A DNA stretch of 64,000 nucleotides from SYFY01 sp041752315 (GCA_041752315.1 JBGSHJ010000043.1:32756-96755); one strand, 5' to 3'; shown: positions 27,143-37,291, numbered from the stretch's first letter. The notes: generated by a model from the letters alone, not told the origin. Numbers and translations are program-made.

Positions 27143-28387
27143 ATGAGTGAGCCGAGCCGGCCAATGGATGTCTCTGCGGGCATGCGGAGACTGCTGGCGT
27201 CGGAGGTCGCGTCCAACTTTGGTTCAATGCTCTCGCGACTGGCGATCCCCTGGATCGCGGCGCTGGTCCTGGAAGCAACGCCTCTGCAGATGGCCTGGCT
27301 GGTGATTGCCGATGTTGTGGCGGGTGCAGTGGGCAGTCTCTTCGTGGGCAGCCTTGTCGATCGAACCAGCAAGAAGAACCTCATGATTGCAAGCGACGTG
27401 GCACGCGCAGTCGCCATCGGCGCGGTTGCCGTCCTCCTGTTCATGGAATCGCTGTCGTTCTGGATTCTTGTGTTGCAGTCGGCGCTGAACGGGGTGCTGG
27501 CCATGGCTTTTGCCATCGCCCGTTCTGCCTGGCTTGCCGAACACGTCCCACACTCCGAACTCACCATCCGCAACTCCCAGATGTCTGCGGCTTCCAGCAC
27601 GTCGGAGTCCGTTGCGTTTGCGTCCGGCGGCTGGATCTACCAGTGGCTGGGACCGATGTTTGCGCTGGTTGTCGACGCTGTTGCCTGCGTGCTGTCGGCT
27701 GTGTGTCTGCGTGACCTTGCGGAAACATCCGCTCAGTCGAATGCCCGTCGAACGGTTGCCGGACACTGGATGCAGGAGGCGGTTGCGGGATTCAGACTGG
27801 TCGGCTCGATGCCAGTGCTTCGTTCCCTGGCAGTGTGTGATGTGTTCGTGGCGCTTGGATTCAGTATCACCGGCGCCACTTACATGATCTTCGTGTCGAG
27901 GGACCTGGCTTTCGGGACTGGCCTGCTCGGACTGATCTTTGCAACCGGCGCCCTGGGTTCGCTGGCCGGTGCAGCAATTGCCTCTCGCCTGGGCAGGGCG
28001 CTGGGCAGCAGCAATGCGCTTGCAGCGGGGCTGGTGGCTGCTGGAATCGGTGCACTGCTGATCCCGCTGGCACCTGGAGCAGGCATTATTGGCGCTGCAT
28101 TTCTGATCGGCCATCAGATCATCGGCGACTCCGGCAGCGTGGTCGCTTCGATCCACGGCCGTACGCTGCGGCAGATCCACTCACCGACGGCCATTCGTGG
28201 TCGGGTGGATGCGGCGCTGCGGGGAATCAGTCAGCTGGCAACGCTGGCTGGTGCGTTGGTGGGCGGTGGTCTGGCGACGATCTACGGTACGCGGCTGTCG
28301 CTCTGGCTGGCAGCGGCCATCATCCTGCTGGCCGCGCCGGTAGTGTGGGGGCTCTTCAGAGCGAATGATCTGCCAGAAACTGTGTGA
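27143..28387 (+). CDS. MFS transporter (MFS_3 type)
   Basis: 414 aa, about 12 helices. The N-terminal LLASEVASNFGSMLSRLAIP and loop SLVDRTSKKNLMIASD fit the enterobactin-exporter-like subfamily. It follows the AbgT gene by 34 bp. Its 3' end overlaps the convergent alpha/beta hydrolase by 32 bp, so both stop codons lie in the other gene. Probable drug or metabolite exporter. Confidence 0.88.
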   Translation: MSEPSRPMDVSAGMRRLLASEVASNFGSMLSRLAIPWIAALVLEATPLQMAWLVIADVVAGAVGSLFVGSLVDRTSKKNLMIASDVARAVAIGAVAVLLFMESLSFWILVLQSALNGVLAMAFAIARSAWLAEHVPHSELTIRNSQMSAASSTSESVAFASGGWIYQWLGPMFALVVDAVACVLSAVCLRDLAETSAQSNARRTVAGHWMQEAVAGFRLVGSMPVLRSLAVCDVFVALGFSITGATYMIFVSRDLAFGTGLLGLIFATGALGSLAGAAIASRLGRALGSSNALAAGLVAAGIGALLIPLAPGAGIIGAAFLIGHQIIGDSGSVVASIHGRTLRQIHSPTAIRGRVDAALRGISQLATLAGALVGGGLATIYGTRLSLWLAAAIILLAAPVVWGLFRANDLPETV

Positions 28388-29057
28388 CCACCCGGTTGAA
28401 CTCGGTGGGTTGATCGAGGTTCGCGGTATGGCCTGCATTGTCGATGATCACCTTGCGGGCGCCAGGAATCTTTGCGGCCATGTAGTCCGTGGCTTTCAGG
28501 AACGGTCTGTCGTTGGCACCGGCGAGTACCAGTGTGGGAACGGTGACGCCGGGCAATGAATCCAGCGCCCGCGAGTCCTGCTGGGTGAGGATGCCTCGTG
28601 CTGCGAGGCGCAAGCCGGTACTTTCCTGTTTTTCACCGGATTCAACGGCCATTCGGTTCCAGCCTTCCCGTGCTTCGTCATTCCGGTAGCCAGGGCCTGT
28701 ATCAAAAATCAACAGACCCCGTACACGATCCGGGTGAAACACGTTGAACGCCAGCGAGAGGTAACCACCGAGTGACAGGCCGCCGACCACTGCCTGACCG
28801 ATCTGGAGATGATCAAGCAGGCTGAGCATGTCGTGCATGGTCTTGTCACGCGAGTACAACGCGGGGTCATCCGGCTGCCCTGAGCGACCATGCCCACGCA
28901 CGTCCCAGAGGATGAGCTGGTGGGTTGAACAGAGCGCGGCGATATTTGGCGCCCACATCCGGGTATCGGCCGAGTAGCCAGGTGTCAGCAGGATGGCAGG
29001 GCCAGTGCCGTGCACTTCATAGTAAAGATCGACATCACCCTGTGCGAGGAGTGCCAT
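28356..29057 (-). CDS. Alpha/beta hydrolase
   Basis: 233 aa from ATG 29057, which shares one base with the TGA of the upstream acyl-CoA dehydrogenase (TGATG), so it is translationally coupled. The fold shows the oxyanion region LLTPGYSADTRMW, nucleophile elbow GGLSLGGYL (Ser), acid ANDRPF and NAGHTAN (His). Candidate ester, lactone or thioester hydrolase acting in the same pathway as the dehydrogenase. Confidence 0.92.
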   Translation of the reverse strand: MALLAQGDVDLYYEVHGTGPAILLTPGYSADTRMWAPNIAALCSTHQLILWDVRGHGRSGQPDDPALYSRDKTMHDMLSLLDHLQIGQAVVGGLSLGGYLSLAFNVFHPDRVRGLLIFDTGPGYRNDEAREGWNRMAVESGEKQESTGLRLAARGILTQQDSRALDSLPGVTVPTLVLAGANDRPFLKATDYMAAKIPGARKVIIDNAGHTANLDQPTEFNRVVTQFLADHSL

Positions 29058-30355
29058 CACCAGTTGGCCAGTTCGCGTTCGATCTGTGCACCATACTGCG
29101 CGACAGCCTCGTTGTATCGACGTGGCAGGTGGTATTCCGGGAACAGGTCCTTGGTTGGCTTGTAGTCACGCAGGACCTGCTTGGCGACCGTCACCTTGTG
29201 CACTTCTGTCGGGCCGTCGGCCAGACCCATGGTGTAGGAACCGATCAGCATGCCGGTGAACGGCATTTCATTGGACACCCCGATGGAGCCGTGCAGATGC
29301 AGCGCACGTGACACCACGTCGTGGTAGACCTTCGGCATCAATGCCTTGATGGCGGCAATATCCTTGCGCACCATCATGTAGTCCTTGTACTGGTCGATGC
29401 GCCACGCGGTACGCAGCACGATCAGCCGGAACTGTTCCATTTCCATCCAGGAGTCGGCAATTTTTTCCTGCACACTCTGTTTGTCGGCCAGGACTTCACC
29501 CTTGGTCGAGCGAGACAGTACCCGTTCACACATCATGTCGAAGGCCCGCTGCAACTGACCCATGGTACGCATCGCGTGATGGATGCGACCGCCGCCCAGA
29601 CGTGTCTGCGCAACGGCAAATGCCTGGCCACGGGCACCCAGCATGTTGGTCTTTGGAATGCGGACGTTTTCATAGCGGATGTAGGCGTGGCTGCCGTGTC
29701 CACGAGGTTCTGTGCCAACCCCGGTGTTGCGAACGATGTTGATACCGGGCGTTTCACTGGGCACGATGAACATCGTCATGCGCTTGTGCGGCGCGGCATC
29801 GGGATCGGTGACCGCCATGACGATCAGGAACGAGGCCCAGCGCGCGTTCGAAGAAAACCACTTTTCGCCGTTGATGACAAAGTCATCACCGTCCTGCGTG
29901 GCGCGGCAGGTGAACATCGTCGGGTCGGCCCCGCCGAGCGGCTCCGTCATGGAAAAACAGGACACGATCTCGCCATCCAGCAACGGTTGCAGGTAGCGGG
30001 CCTTGTGCTCCCTGGTGCCGTAGTGGGCGAGGATTTCGGAATTGCCCGTGTCCGGTGCCTGACATCCAAAGGTGATGGGCGCAAATCTCGATTTGCCGAG
30101 CACCTCGTTCATCAGTGCAAGCTTCAGTTGACCAAAACCCGGTCCACCAAGATCCGGGCCCAGATGACAGGCCCACAGACCACGCTCCTTGACCTCCTGT
30201 TGCAGTGGACGAACCAGACGGATGAAGTCCGGGTTTTTCACGTCGTAGGAGTCCTCCAGCACCATGTCCAGCGGTTCAACCTTCTCGCGCACAAAGGTCT
30301 CCATCCAGTCGAGCACCGGCTGGAATTCAGGATCGGTATCAAAGCCCCAGGACAT
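29057..30355 (-). CDS. Acyl-CoA dehydrogenase (ACAD10/11-like C-terminal class)
   Basis: 432 aa from ATG 30355 (MSWGFDTDPEFQPVL) with GGGAG-like ribosome site GGGAG seven bases upstream. Motifs are SMTEPLGGADPTM, NGEKWFSSNA, GGGRIHHAMR, LHLHGSIGVSNEMPF and ADGPTEVHKVTVAKQVL. The AMRT/DGPTEVH pattern is that of the larger acyl-CoA dehydrogenases related to the dehydrogenase domain of ACAD10/ACAD11. First gene of a two-gene unit with the alpha/beta hydrolase. Substrate unknown. Confidence 0.92.
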   Translation of the reverse strand: MSWGFDTDPEFQPVLDWMETFVREKVEPLDMVLEDSYDVKNPDFIRLVRPLQQEVKERGLWACHLGPDLGGPGFGQLKLALMNEVLGKSRFAPITFGCQAPDTGNSEILAHYGTREHKARYLQPLLDGEIVSCFSMTEPLGGADPTMFTCRATQDGDDFVINGEKWFSSNARWASFLIVMAVTDPDAAPHKRMTMFIVPSETPGINIVRNTGVGTEPRGHGSHAYIRYENVRIPKTNMLGARGQAFAVAQTRLGGGRIHHAMRTMGQLQRAFDMMCERVLSRSTKGEVLADKQSVQEKIADSWMEMEQFRLIVLRTAWRIDQYKDYMMVRKDIAAIKALMPKVYHDVVSRALHLHGSIGVSNEMPFTGMLIGSYTMGLADGPTEVHKVTVAKQVLRDYKPTKDLFPEYHLPRRYNEAVAQYGAQIERELANW

Positions 30356-30486
30356 GTCAGGTCTCCCGTCTGTTGAATGAACCATGGCTTGTATTAGAGG
30401 CGAAGTTCCTGCGGACTGTCCACCAGGAGCGCGGCTGCGGTTGATGACGTAGAATCCGTGGCCGTGTGTCCAGCTGGAGAGGATTG

Positions 30487-31014
30487 GTGATTGATCTGAA
30501 TATCAATGGCCGTGTCGTGCAGGTCGATGTCGATCCGTCGACACCGCTTTTGTGGGTGATCCGGGAGCAACTCGGTCTCACCGGTACCAAGTTTGGTTGC
30601 GGGATAGCCCAGTGTGGTGCCTGCACCATTCACATGAACGGCGCTGCCGTCCGATCCTGTGTCACGCCAGTATCCGCAGTGGCAGGCACCGCGATCGTGA
30701 CCATCGAAGGCCTCGCGGGTGATGGTCATCTGCATCCGGTGCAGCAGGCCTGGATCGATGAACAGGTGCCACAGTGCGGTTACTGCCAGTCCGGACAGAT
30801 CATGTCGGCGGTCGCACTGCTGGCCAGCAACCCTTCGCCAGACGACACGGCGATTACCGAAGCGATGCAGGGCAACATCTGTCGCTGCGGGATGTATGGT
30901 CGGATTCGCAAGGCGATACAGCGTGCCAGCGTCCCGACCGTCGACCAGTTGGAGAGTGCGGTAAGTATCTACGAACCCTCGCTCGCAGGATTGAAGGAGG
31001 TGCAGCATGGGTAA
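30487..31014 (+). CDS. iorA: (2Fe-2S) subunit of IorAB-type molybdenum hydroxylase
   Basis: 175 aa from GTG 30487, with GGAG six bases upstream. The plant-type 2Fe-2S cluster uses CGIAQCGACTIH and the later C in VRSC. The second, helical 2Fe-2S domain has CGYCQSGQI and NICRCGMYGRI. This is the electron-transfer subunit of xanthine-oxidase-family hydroxylases such as isoquinoline 1-oxidoreductase. It overlaps the large subunit by 8 bp. The symbol is by family likeness, not proven substrate. Confidence 0.9.
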   Translation: MIDLNINGRVVQVDVDPSTPLLWVIREQLGLTGTKFGCGIAQCGACTIHMNGAAVRSCVTPVSAVAGTAIVTIEGLAGDGHLHPVQQAWIDEQVPQCGYCQSGQIMSAVALLASNPSPDDTAITEAMQGNICRCGMYGRIRKAIQRASVPTVDQLESAVSIYEPSLAGLKEVQHG

Positions 31015-33268
31015 GTGGACACGACGCGGTCTCATTACCGCTGGTGTAGTAGCGGGTGGCGCACTGGCAGTTGGCGTTGCGATTCGTCCCGGTCATCGTG
31101 TGCCTGCACTGGCTCCCCTGGTGGCTGGCGAAGGTGATCAGCTGGTCAACACATGGGTCATGATCGGCTCCGACAATACGGTTACGGCGATCGTGCCTCA
31201 CTCCGAAATGGGGCAGGGTGCGCAGACTGCGCTGACGCAGATGCTTGCTGATGAACTCGATGCGGACTGGAACCTGGTGCGCTTCCTTGAAGCCCCCGCC
31301 GAAGATGAATTTGCCAATTACGCGGTCGGTCGAGGATTTATCCTGGGTGGCCAGACCTATCCTGCGTTTCTCGAACAGACCATCGATGGCGCGTTCCTGC
31401 AGGTTACCAAGGCCATGCACCTGCAGATCACTGGAGGGAGCGCGAGCATCCGTGCCACTGGTCTGCATGGCATGCGCATGGCTGGAGCCGCGGCGCGAGA
31501 AATGCTCGCTGCGGCGGCGGCAGAAGCATGGAATGTTCCCGTGAGTGAAATTGTTACGCGCGACAGCATGTTATCGCACGCGTCGACCGGAAAGTCCGCA
31601 ACTTATGCGGAATTTGCGGCGGCAGCGGGAGCCGATGCGCCGCCGGTTCACCCGAGGCTCAAGACCAGCGATCAGTTTCGCATCATGGGCAGGAGCGTGC
31701 CTCGCATCGATATTCCTGCCAAGGTCGATGGCAGCGCCATGTTCGGGATCGACGTGGTGGTGCCCGGGATGAAATACGCGGCCATTCAGGCCGCCCCCGT
31801 GCTGGGTGCAAAGCTCAAGTCCGTCGATGGAGCTCCGGCAAAGTTGATGCCAGGTGTCCATTCCGTGGTTGAACTTGAAGATGCCGTGGCCGTAGTGGCC
31901 GATGGCTGGTGGCAGGCAAAACAGGCCGTCGCGGCGCTGACGCCGATCTGGTCCGAAACACCGGCGGATGGAACTTCGACCGAATCAATCTACGCTGCAT
32001 TCAAAAGGGATATGGATCAGGCCGTCGCCAATGGCAACGAAGAGGAGGATCTGCGCAGGGGAGATGCACGAAACACGCTGAAGTCGGCCCATCGCATGAT
32101 CGAGGCCGTCTACCGGGTCCCTTATCTCGCGCACGCCTGCATGGAACCGATGAACGCCACGGCACTGGTGGCGGATGGCAAATGCGAGATCTGGCTGGGA
32201 AGCCAGAATCCGCTGGGAACCAAGCACGCGGTAGCCGGAGCGCTGGGGATGGAAGCCGACAGGGTCACCGTGCATAACCACCTGATGGGTGGTGGCTTTG
32301 GCCGGCGTGCAACCGACGATGCTTCGCTGCAGGCGGCGCTGATCGCCAGCAAGGCCGGGGTGCCGGTCAAACTCATCTGGTCGCGTGAAGAGGACATGCG
32401 GCACGACCACTACCGTCCGGCAGCGACCTCGTTGTTCCGTGCGGCGTTTGACGAAAGTGGTGCGGTCATCGCCTGGGAAAACCAGTTTGTCGACAAGCAT
32501 GAACCTCGGGAAGCGCCACACATTCCCTATGCGGTTCAAAACCAGTTCATCCACTACACCAACAGCCCGACGCACATACGCTTCGGGCCGTGGCGCAGTG
32601 TTGACCATTCCCAGCATGGCTTTTTCACCGAAGCGTTCTTCGATGAAGTTGCGACGGCGGCGGGCAAGGATCCGTTCGAGCTGCGTCGTGAATTGCTGGC
32701 TGACAAGCCACGGCACAAGGCCGTGCTGGAACTTGCGGCGGAAAAGGCCAACTGGTCTGAACGGCGGGCATCAGGCAGTGGTCGTGGCATCGCATTTCAG
32801 GAGTCGTTTGGCTCGATGGTGGCAACGGTGGCCGATGTGACGGTCACCAAAGCCGGTGTGCGTGTGAACAAGGTCGTTTGTGCGGTGGACTGTGGTTTTG
32901 CGGTGTCGCCGGATGGCCTGGCAGCGCAGATGGAATCCGGCATCCTCTATGGCCTGACGGCGGCACTGTACGGCGAAATCACCATCGACAAGGGTGCCGT
33001 CGTGCAAGGCAATTTCCATGACTATCCCATGGTGCGCATGAGCGATTCGCCGCGTATCGAAGTGCATATCATCAACAGTGGCGAGGCCATGGGAGGCGGG
33101 GGTGAACCAGGCACGCCTGGCATCGCGCCGGCGCTTGCCAATGCCATCTTCGATGCCACCGGACACCGCATTCGCGAACTTCCGGTGAGCCGGCATGATT
33201 TCAATTTCAGGGTAGAAGAAAGTGACGAACCGCAGAAGCCGATCACGCTGCAGCAGATGGGGGCTTGA
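31007..33268 (+). CDS. iorB: Molybdopterin subunit of IorAB-type hydroxylase, Tat-exported
   Basis: 753 aa. The N-terminus has a twin-arginine signal (TRRGLITAGVVAGGALAVG), so the complex is predicted to be periplasmic. The Mo-cofactor regions include PHSEMGQGAQTAL, LMGGGFGRRATDDA (around 428) and the C-terminal AMGGGGEPGTPG carrying the catalytic Glu (around 698). The size fits single-chain IorB/aldehyde-oxidase large subunits. The enzyme inserts a hydroxyl from water into an N-heterocycle or aldehyde. A XdhC-type Mo chaperone is not in the window. Confidence 0.9.
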   Translation: MGKWTRRGLITAGVVAGGALAVGVAIRPGHRVPALAPLVAGEGDQLVNTWVMIGSDNTVTAIVPHSEMGQGAQTALTQMLADELDADWNLVRFLEAPAEDEFANYAVGRGFILGGQTYPAFLEQTIDGAFLQVTKAMHLQITGGSASIRATGLHGMRMAGAAAREMLAAAAAEAWNVPVSEIVTRDSMLSHASTGKSATYAEFAAAAGADAPPVHPRLKTSDQFRIMGRSVPRIDIPAKVDGSAMFGIDVVVPGMKYAAIQAAPVLGAKLKSVDGAPAKLMPGVHSVVELEDAVAVVADGWWQAKQAVAALTPIWSETPADGTSTESIYAAFKRDMDQAVANGNEEEDLRRGDARNTLKSAHRMIEAVYRVPYLAHACMEPMNATALVADGKCEIWLGSQNPLGTKHAVAGALGMEADRVTVHNHLMGGGFGRRATDDASLQAALIASKAGVPVKLIWSREEDMRHDHYRPAATSLFRAAFDESGAVIAWENQFVDKHEPREAPHIPYAVQNQFIHYTNSPTHIRFGPWRSVDHSQHGFFTEAFFDEVATAAGKDPFELRRELLADKPRHKAVLELAAEKANWSERRASGSGRGIAFQESFGSMVATVADVTVTKAGVRVNKVVCAVDCGFAVSPDGLAAQMESGILYGLTAALYGEITIDKGAVVQGNFHDYPMVRMSDSPRIEVHIINSGEAMGGGGEPGTPGIAPALANAIFDATGHRIRELPVSRHDFNFRVEESDEPQKPITLQQMGA

Positions 33269-33272
33269 CGAC

Positions 33273-35165
33273 ATGCGGTATCCATCCGCTTGTCGGAAAG
33301 TCAGCCTGCGAGTGTCGGGACCCTATTCGGTAGCGTGCAAATTTGTGGCGATCTGCTGTCTGCTGGCATGCGGATTGTCTATCGCCGCTGAATACTCGCC
33401 ACCAGTAGGCAAGGAGTATCCACAACGCGTTTACTTCGGCGACACCCACCTGCACACGCGCAATTCGGCGGATGCCTATTCGCTGGGGAACATGAACCTC
33501 ACTCCGGCTGATGCATTCCGCTTTGCGCGAGGACAGGAAGTGATTGCCCACAACGGCATGCGGGTGAAGCTTCGTCGTCCGCTCGATTTCCTGGTGGTAT
33601 CGGATCATGCCGAGTATCTCGGTGGTTACTATCGGTTCAATGTGAATGATCCGCTGGTGCGAAACACCGAGACCGGCAGGCTGTGGCAACAGTCTGTTGC
33701 GGCGGGCGATTCCACCCGGATGATGGCTGCCTTTACCGGAAGCATCAACGATCCTCCGAACAATCCTCCGTTCCCCGAGGATGTCCGTCGAAAGATCTGG
33801 ACGGACGTGGCGATGACTGCTGATGAACACGACGACCCGGGCCAGTTCTCGGCATTCATCGGTTATGAATGGACATCAATGGTCAATGGCAACAACCTGC
33901 ATCGCGTGATGATCTTCAAGGATGGTGCTGACAAGGTGTCTCAGTGGCCACCGTTCAGCGCGCAGGACAGCATCGATGCGCGGGACCTCTGGGCCGCGCT
34001 AGCCGACTTTGAAGCGAAGACGGGTGGAGAGGTCCTGGCCATCGGTCACAACGGCAATTTGTCGAACGGAGTCATGTATGGCGAAAAAATGCTCGACGGC
34101 AAGCCGCTGGACCGTGCCTATGCCCGGATGAGCAACCGGTGGGAGCCCTTGTTTGAAGTGTCACAGGTGAAAGGCGACAGTGAGTCGCATCCGAAGCTTT
34201 CGCCCGGTGACGAATTCGCGGACTTCGAAAACTGGGACACGTTCAACATCAGCAATACCCAGAAGAAAGAGGACTGGATGCTGCAGTACGAGTATGCACG
34301 TGGAGTCCTCAAGCATGGTCTGCAGAAAGAGACGCAGCTGGGTATCAACCCCTTCAAATTCGGCCTGGTCGGCTCCACCGACGGTCACAACTCCATCACC
34401 ACCATGGAAGAGGACAATTTTTTCGGCAAGTTTCCCGAATCGGAACCGATGGAAAACCGTTTCACCTCAAGGATGGCCAGGCAACTTGACCCGAACTGGA
34501 AGCTGGTGGCGTCCGGTTATGCGGCAGTCTGGGCTGCTGACAATACCCGCGCCGCTTTGTTCGAAGCCATGCAGCGTCGCGAGGTTTATGCCACCACCGG
34601 GTCGCGCATGGAGGTCCGCTTTTTTGGCGGTTTTGACTATCACGCGAGTGATCTGGTTGATCCGTCCTGGCTCGACACCGCTTATGGCAAAGGTGTACCG
34701 ATGGGCGGTGACCTCACGGCTGCTCCGGCCAACAAGGCACCAAGCTTTCTGGTGGTCGCTGCCAAGGACCCGGATGGTGCAAATCTGGATCGTGCGCAGA
34801 TCATCAAGGGTTGGCTCGATACCAGCGGTGAGTTGCAGGAAAAGGTGTATGACGTCGATTGGTCCGGTGACCGCGTACCGGATCCGCAGACAGGCAAGCT
34901 GCCGGCGGTTGGATCGACTGTCGATGTCGACAAGGCGACGTACACCAACTCGATTGGTGCAGGCGATCTTGCGGCCGTCTGGACAGACACGGATTTTGAC
35001 GCCCGGGAACGTGCGTTCTACTACGCGCGTGTGCTGGAGATCCCGCGTCCACGCTGGTCGACGGTGGACGCTGCTTTTTTTGGCACGCAGTTGCCTCCCG
35101 AGATTCCCAGAACGGTACAGGACCGCGCTTATACTTCGCCGATCTGGTACACCCCGTCACCCTGA
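33273..35165 (+). CDS. DUF3604 family protein, secreted
   Basis: 630 aa from ATG 33273. The signal-peptide hydrophobic core is CKFVAICCLLACGLSIAA, with likely cleavage after AA. PHP-like metal-site motifs are FGDTHLHTRNSADAY, VVSDHAEYLGGYY, FIGYEWTS and STDGHNS, which define DUF3604. The family is predicted to be a metal-dependent hydrolase of unknown substrate. It begins 4 bp after the IorB stop, so it is very probably in the same operon. Confidence 0.9.
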   Translation: MRYPSACRKVSLRVSGPYSVACKFVAICCLLACGLSIAAEYSPPVGKEYPQRVYFGDTHLHTRNSADAYSLGNMNLTPADAFRFARGQEVIAHNGMRVKLRRPLDFLVVSDHAEYLGGYYRFNVNDPLVRNTETGRLWQQSVAAGDSTRMMAAFTGSINDPPNNPPFPEDVRRKIWTDVAMTADEHDDPGQFSAFIGYEWTSMVNGNNLHRVMIFKDGADKVSQWPPFSAQDSIDARDLWAALADFEAKTGGEVLAIGHNGNLSNGVMYGEKMLDGKPLDRAYARMSNRWEPLFEVSQVKGDSESHPKLSPGDEFADFENWDTFNISNTQKKEDWMLQYEYARGVLKHGLQKETQLGINPFKFGLVGSTDGHNSITTMEEDNFFGKFPESEPMENRFTSRMARQLDPNWKLVASGYAAVWAADNTRAALFEAMQRREVYATTGSRMEVRFFGGFDYHASDLVDPSWLDTAYGKGVPMGGDLTAAPANKAPSFLVVAAKDPDGANLDRAQIIKGWLDTSGELQEKVYDVDWSGDRVPDPQTGKLPAVGSTVDVDKATYTNSIGAGDLAAVWTDTDFDARERAFYYARVLEIPRPRWSTVDAAFFGTQLPPEIPRTVQDRAYTSPIWYTPSP

Positions 35166-35332
35166 CCGGTCAAGAATTCAAGGTGTCCCGCATACAGTCA
35201 CCGGCGAGCAACCCGCCTGAAGGGGCCGGACCGGTGCTGATCGGTGTTGCGCCAGCGCGTTCCTGACCAGGCCACCGCGATCGGCAAGTTCACCGTCACA
35301 GACCCCGCCCGCAACCATGAACATCGTGCTCC

Positions 35333-36229
35333 ATGAAACGCCTGCTGATTGACCCCCTTTTTTACTTCATCCTGCTTGGCGCCGCGTTGTTCGGAATCTG
35401 GGATATCCTCAATCCGGACCGTGCTGACGATGATCCAAAAACCATCCGGGTTGATCGGGCGGCATTGCTTGAGTTCATGCAGTTGCGCCTGCGTGCCTTT
35501 GATGACAAGGACGCGCAGGCCCGGCTTGCTTCGCTTTCGGCGGAAGCCCTGGCGGATGTAGTGAGCGCATATGTGCGTGAGGAAGCGCTGTATCGGTCCG
35601 CGCAAGGGTTGGGTCTGGGTGCGGATGACTACGTCATCAAACAGCGTCTGGTGCAGAAGATGGAGTACATGGCTGAAGGGATGGCGGGTGAGCCGGCAGC
35701 TCCGCCAGATACCGTGCTGGTCGATTTTTTCCAGCGCCACCAGCAGGACTACATCGAACCTGCCCGCATCTCCTTCACCCATGTGTTTTTCAGTACCCGA
35801 CGACACACAGAGGCGCAGGCCGCTGCACTGGCGCAGGATGCGTTGATCGAACTCAATCATCGGCAGGTTCCCTTCACCGGCGCCACCGGTTTCGGCGAGC
35901 GGTTCCCCTACCACGTGAACTATGTGGAACGCACGCACGACGATGTCGCAGGCCACATCGGTCCGGCGATGACCGATGCACTGTTCAAGCTGGAGCCGGA
36001 TTCCGCAAACTGGCAGGGGGTTTATTCATCATCCTTTGGCAAACACCTGGTGCTGCTGACCAGCAGGTCGCCGGAGCGAGTGCCTGACTTTGCAGCGGTT
36101 CAGGCGCAGGTACTCAAGGATTTCCGGGTGGAGCAGTTGCGGGAACACAAGGACAGTTTCATTGCGCGGGTTGTTGGTGAATACCGGATTGACCTTGCTG
36201 CAGACCTGCAACCTGCTCCAGCGCCGTGA
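35333..36229 (+). CDS. Parvulin-type peptidyl-prolyl cis-trans isomerase, membrane-anchored
   Basis: 298 aa. One N-terminal membrane helix (LFYFILLGAALFGIWDIL) anchors a periplasmic domain. The PpiC-type region includes ARISFTHVFFSTRRH, QVPFTGATGFGERFPYH and FKLEPDSANWQGVYSSSFGKH. It is expected to help fold exported proteins. It shares a 4-bp GTGA overlap with the HupE-like gene. Together with DUF3604 these form a gene set that looks functionally linked. Confidence 0.85.
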   Translation: MKRLLIDPLFYFILLGAALFGIWDILNPDRADDDPKTIRVDRAALLEFMQLRLRAFDDKDAQARLASLSAEALADVVSAYVREEALYRSAQGLGLGADDYVIKQRLVQKMEYMAEGMAGEPAAPPDTVLVDFFQRHQQDYIEPARISFTHVFFSTRRHTEAQAAALAQDALIELNHRQVPFTGATGFGERFPYHVNYVERTHDDVAGHIGPAMTDALFKLEPDSANWQGVYSSSFGKHLVLLTSRSPERVPDFAAVQAQVLKDFRVEQLREHKDSFIARVVGEYRIDLAADLQPAPAP

Positions 36230-37272
36230 TCAACATCCCGCTCGCCAGGCTGTGTAAAACCCTGGTTGTCTGCATTGCGCCTGTTGCCTTCAGCGTCCTG
36301 TCTGCAAGTGACGCCATCGCGCACGACAGTCGACCGATCTTCGTGCAGATTGATCTGCGGGAAGATGGCCAGACACTCGTGTCCTGGATGGTGCCAGACA
36401 GCGTGAATCCGGTGGATGCTCCACTCGTCGAGCTCAGCGGCGGATGTGTCGCAGCACCCGATCCCGACCGGCAGGGTCGGTCAGTCCGCAACTTCCCGAC
36501 GTCGGGATCACTCCGGGGAATGCGTTGGTATGCTTGTGAAAGCACCGGCGCGGAACAGAGCATTCTGCTGAACTTTCCGGGTATCGCTCCATCGCTGGCA
36601 ACCCTGGTTCGTGTTCAGCGGAAGGATGGATCGTCGCAGACCGTTCTTGGGGCGCCTGGTGTGCGCGAGATTGTCATTCCCGCTCGCGAGTCGACCAGCG
36701 GTGTCTTCCAGCACTACGCCCTGCTTGGCATCGAGCACATCCTGACGGGTTACGATCACCTCCTGTTTGTCGCCTGCGTAGTGCTGCTGGCGGGGACTTT
36801 CAGGCGCACTGCATTGGCGGTAACCGGCTTTACGGCAGCGCACTCGATAACGCTGGGTGCAGCAGCCATGGGGTACGTCAGCCTGCCGGTACCGCCGGTC
36901 GAGGCGGCCATTGCACTGAGCATTGTCTTCCTGGCGACGGAACTTGCACGGGAACGACGGGACACCCTCACGTGGCGCCACCCCATTCTGGTTGCGGGGC
37001 TGTTTGGTCTGCTGCACGGCTTCGGTTTTGCAGCGGTGCTCAGCGAGATCGGATTGCCTGATCACGAATCGCTGGTTGCGCTGCTGGCCTTCAACCTGGG
37101 CGTTGAAACCGGACAGTTGGGCTTTGTAGCGGTGCTGATGCTGGGGTTCGCGCTGATCGGCCGATTTTCAGGTGGCAGTGCCCGGATGGTTTTCATGACC
37201 CGCGCGGCTGCGTATCTCATTGGCGGTCTCGCAACCTTCTGGCTGATGGAAAGATTGGTTCAATTCGCCTGA
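36226..37272 (+). CDS. HupE/UreJ family membrane protein
   Basis: 348 aa from GTG 36226. A signal peptide ending in SDAIAHD is followed by a periplasmic beta-rich domain of about 130 aa and six or so helices with LLGIEHILTGYDHLLFVACV, GFTAAHSITLGAAA, LFGLLHGFGFAAVL and LAFNLGVETGQLGFV. The conserved His/Asp in membrane motifs resemble nickel or cobalt permeases of the HupE/UreJ class. Coupled to the PpiC gene. No hydrogenase or urease genes are nearby, so the metal role is uncertain. Confidence 0.85.
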   Translation: MINIPLARLCKTLVVCIAPVAFSVLSASDAIAHDSRPIFVQIDLREDGQTLVSWMVPDSVNPVDAPLVELSGGCVAAPDPDRQGRSVRNFPTSGSLRGMRWYACESTGAEQSILLNFPGIAPSLATLVRVQRKDGSSQTVLGAPGVREIVIPARESTSGVFQHYALLGIEHILTGYDHLLFVACVVLLAGTFRRTALAVTGFTAAHSITLGAAAMGYVSLPVPPVEAAIALSIVFLATELARERRDTLTWRHPILVAGLFGLLHGFGFAAVLSEIGLPDHESLVALLAFNLGVETGQLGFVAVLMLGFALIGRFSGGSARMVFMTRAAAYLIGGLATFWLMERLVQFA

Positions 37273-37291
37273 TTCACGGGGACTCTTGGCG

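Noticed and set aside
29321..30376. 351-codon plus-strand frame
   Set aside because: Antisense to an acyl-CoA dehydrogenase with clear domains.
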